44,877 nt of DNA from Cupriavidus sp. (GTDB taxonomy: Bacteria > Pseudomonadota > Gammaproteobacteria > Burkholderiales > Burkholderiaceae): positions 185,979 to 230,855 of the forward strand of contig JAPSLP010000004.1 of the NCBI GenBank assembly GCA_031180665.1, given 5' to 3'. Below are positions 44,024 through 44,877 of this stretch, piece by piece. The notes under the pieces were generated by a model. That model saw nothing but the letters and a program-made list of their open reading frames with translations, was not told the DNA's origin and ran no database searches. Made by a program: the position numbers and the translations under genes. Positions within the stretch are counted from its first letter, which is position 1; every line of letters starts with the position of its first letter.

Positions 44024-44877
44024 TCAGCGGTTGGTCCCCTTGCCGGTCGAACCTAGCCCGTCACCGATATCGGGCGTGCTGCCCGAGGCCGACGAGACCG
44101 ACGAGCCGGATGTGCCCGTGGTGGCCGACGTTCCGGACATTCCGGACGTTCCGGACGAGCCCTGCGTTCCCATCGACCCCATGCCGCCCGTGGTGCCGGA
44201 CGTTCCCATCGTGCCCGACGACAACGGCGAGCCGGTCGACGTGGCGGAGGTGGAGCCCGATGAGCCGGACGTGCCCGACGTTCCGGACATCCCGCTGCTG
44301 CCGCCGCCGCTGCTGCGATAGTCGCCGCCGGCTTCCGAGCCGGCGCCCGCGCTGCCCATGTCGCGCGTCACGCGGATCTGGTTGTGGACTTCCTGGACGC
44401 CGAACACCTCGTCGGCAATATCCTCGATCACGAACTTCTCGTGCCGTTCGCGCACCGTGCCGGTCAGCGTCACGGTGCCGCCGCTGACCTCGACCGAGAC
44501 CTGGCTGACATCGACCATCGGCACATCGGACAGCCGCTCGCACAGGTCCTCGCGAATGCGCTCGTCCGAACGCTGATAGCCCTTCGGGCCGACGCGCCGG
44601 CGCCGTTGCTGTTGTCCGTACTGCTGGCCTTGTTGTCCGTATTGCTGCCCCTGGCCGTATTGCCGACCCTGGCCATACTGCGACCCGTAGCCCGACTGAT
44701 ACTGCGAGCCGCCGCGGCCGCCCGATTCGTAGCTCTCCAGCCCATAGCCACGGCCGCCCTGGCCGGCGCTGCCGCCGTAGCCCGACGAACCGCTCTGGCG
44801 ATAGCCCGGATCGCCGGGATAGGCCCGCTGCCCGCCGCTGTACGACTGTCCGCCGCTGGAGCTGCTGCCGTAGTAGC
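44024..44877 (-). CDS. BON-domain protein with Gly/Tyr/Gln-rich N-terminus (5' end outside window)
   Basis: At least 284 codons, open to the window edge, so the N-terminus is missing. The visible N-terminal part is low complexity (GYGG, QYGQGQQYGQQ, RRRR). A BON domain follows (about 70 residues): RSDERIREDLCERLSDVP, VSVEVSGGTVTLTGTVRERHEKFVIEDIADEVFGVQEVHNQI. BON domains bind phospholipid and are found in periplasmic or outer-membrane proteins such as OsmY. The last ~95 residues are Ser/Gly/Thr repeats (SGTSGTSGSSG). A GTG inside it at 44524 is only an internal codon, not the start. Confidence 0.85.
   Translation of the reverse strand, partial: YYGSSSSGGQSYSGGQRAYPGDPGYRQSGSSGYGGSAGQGGRGYGLESYESGGRGGSQYQSGYGSQYGQGRQYGQGQQYGQQGQQYGQQQRRRRVGPKGYQRSDERIREDLCERLSDVPMVDVSQVSVEVSGGTVTLTGTVRERHEKFVIEDIADEVFGVQEVHNQIRVTRDMGSAGAGSEAGGDYRSSGGGSSGMSGTSGTSGSSGSTSATSTGSPLSSGTMGTSGTTGGMGSMGTQGSSGTSGMSGTSATTGTSGSSVSSASGSTPDIGDGLGSTGKGTNR

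Overview
The window is high-GC bacterial chromosome with the style of Burkholderiaceae (Cupriavidus/Ralstonia-like). This assignment is an inference. It rests on GC-rich third positions, a heavy-metal RND efflux operon, a class D beta-lactamase, CheV, AAHS-type transporters and dispersed palindromic intergenic repeats. No rRNA, tRNA, IS element, phage gene or CRISPR array was found.

Region 1 (1-10217, all + strand) is a catabolic block. A 6-bp satellite precedes an ornithine-cyclodeaminase-family dehydrogenase. An apparent operon follows, encoding a CADD-like haem-oxygenase-fold diiron protein, an aldehyde dehydrogenase, a HbpS/GlcG-like protein and a BenC-type 2Fe-2S/FAD reductase. Then come an FCD-type GntR regulator, a 14-bp minisatellite, a small ORF with its own promoter and terminator, an amidase and an MFS transporter. 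GTATAC palindromes lie at or beside promoter -10 elements in front of four transcription units, which suggests one GntR regulon. The set reads as uptake, amide hydrolysis, O2-dependent diiron chemistry fed by the reductase, then aldehyde oxidation. The substrate is unknown.

Region 2 (10488-16672) is a secreted small protein followed by an HME-type RND efflux operon (outer-membrane factor, lipoprotein adaptor, pump). A terminator-like hairpin ends just before the first efflux gene. Region 3 (16867-23592) is a second catabolic cluster: AraC regulator, tannase/feruloyl-esterase lipoprotein, AAHS transporter, nitroreductase and acyl-CoA ligase.

Region 4 (23616-28659) holds a large unrecognised minus-strand protein, a class D beta-lactamase, two small minus-strand proteins behind a structured leader, GC-rich inverted repeats, and cheV.

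Region 5 (28660-43267) is dominated by a giant trimeric autotransporter adhesin of about 3868 residues. Upstream lies a long non-coding stretch with several AT-rich palindromes, a duplicated leader and a small secreted protein. Downstream are two lipoproteins, one BamE/SmpA-like and one resembling the SecD P1 head, that may help assemble the adhesin. The adhesin contains a 513-residue duplication and six near-identical neck modules of about 131 residues.

Region 6 (43383-end, minus strand) has a ParB-like/DUF-type nuclease-fold protein and the C-terminal part of a BON-domain, Gly/Tyr/Gln-rich protein that runs off the window.

The two best candidates for something undescribed are the diiron-oxygenase catabolic regulon (172-10217) and the adhesin with its flanking secretion-like lipoproteins (29595-43267).
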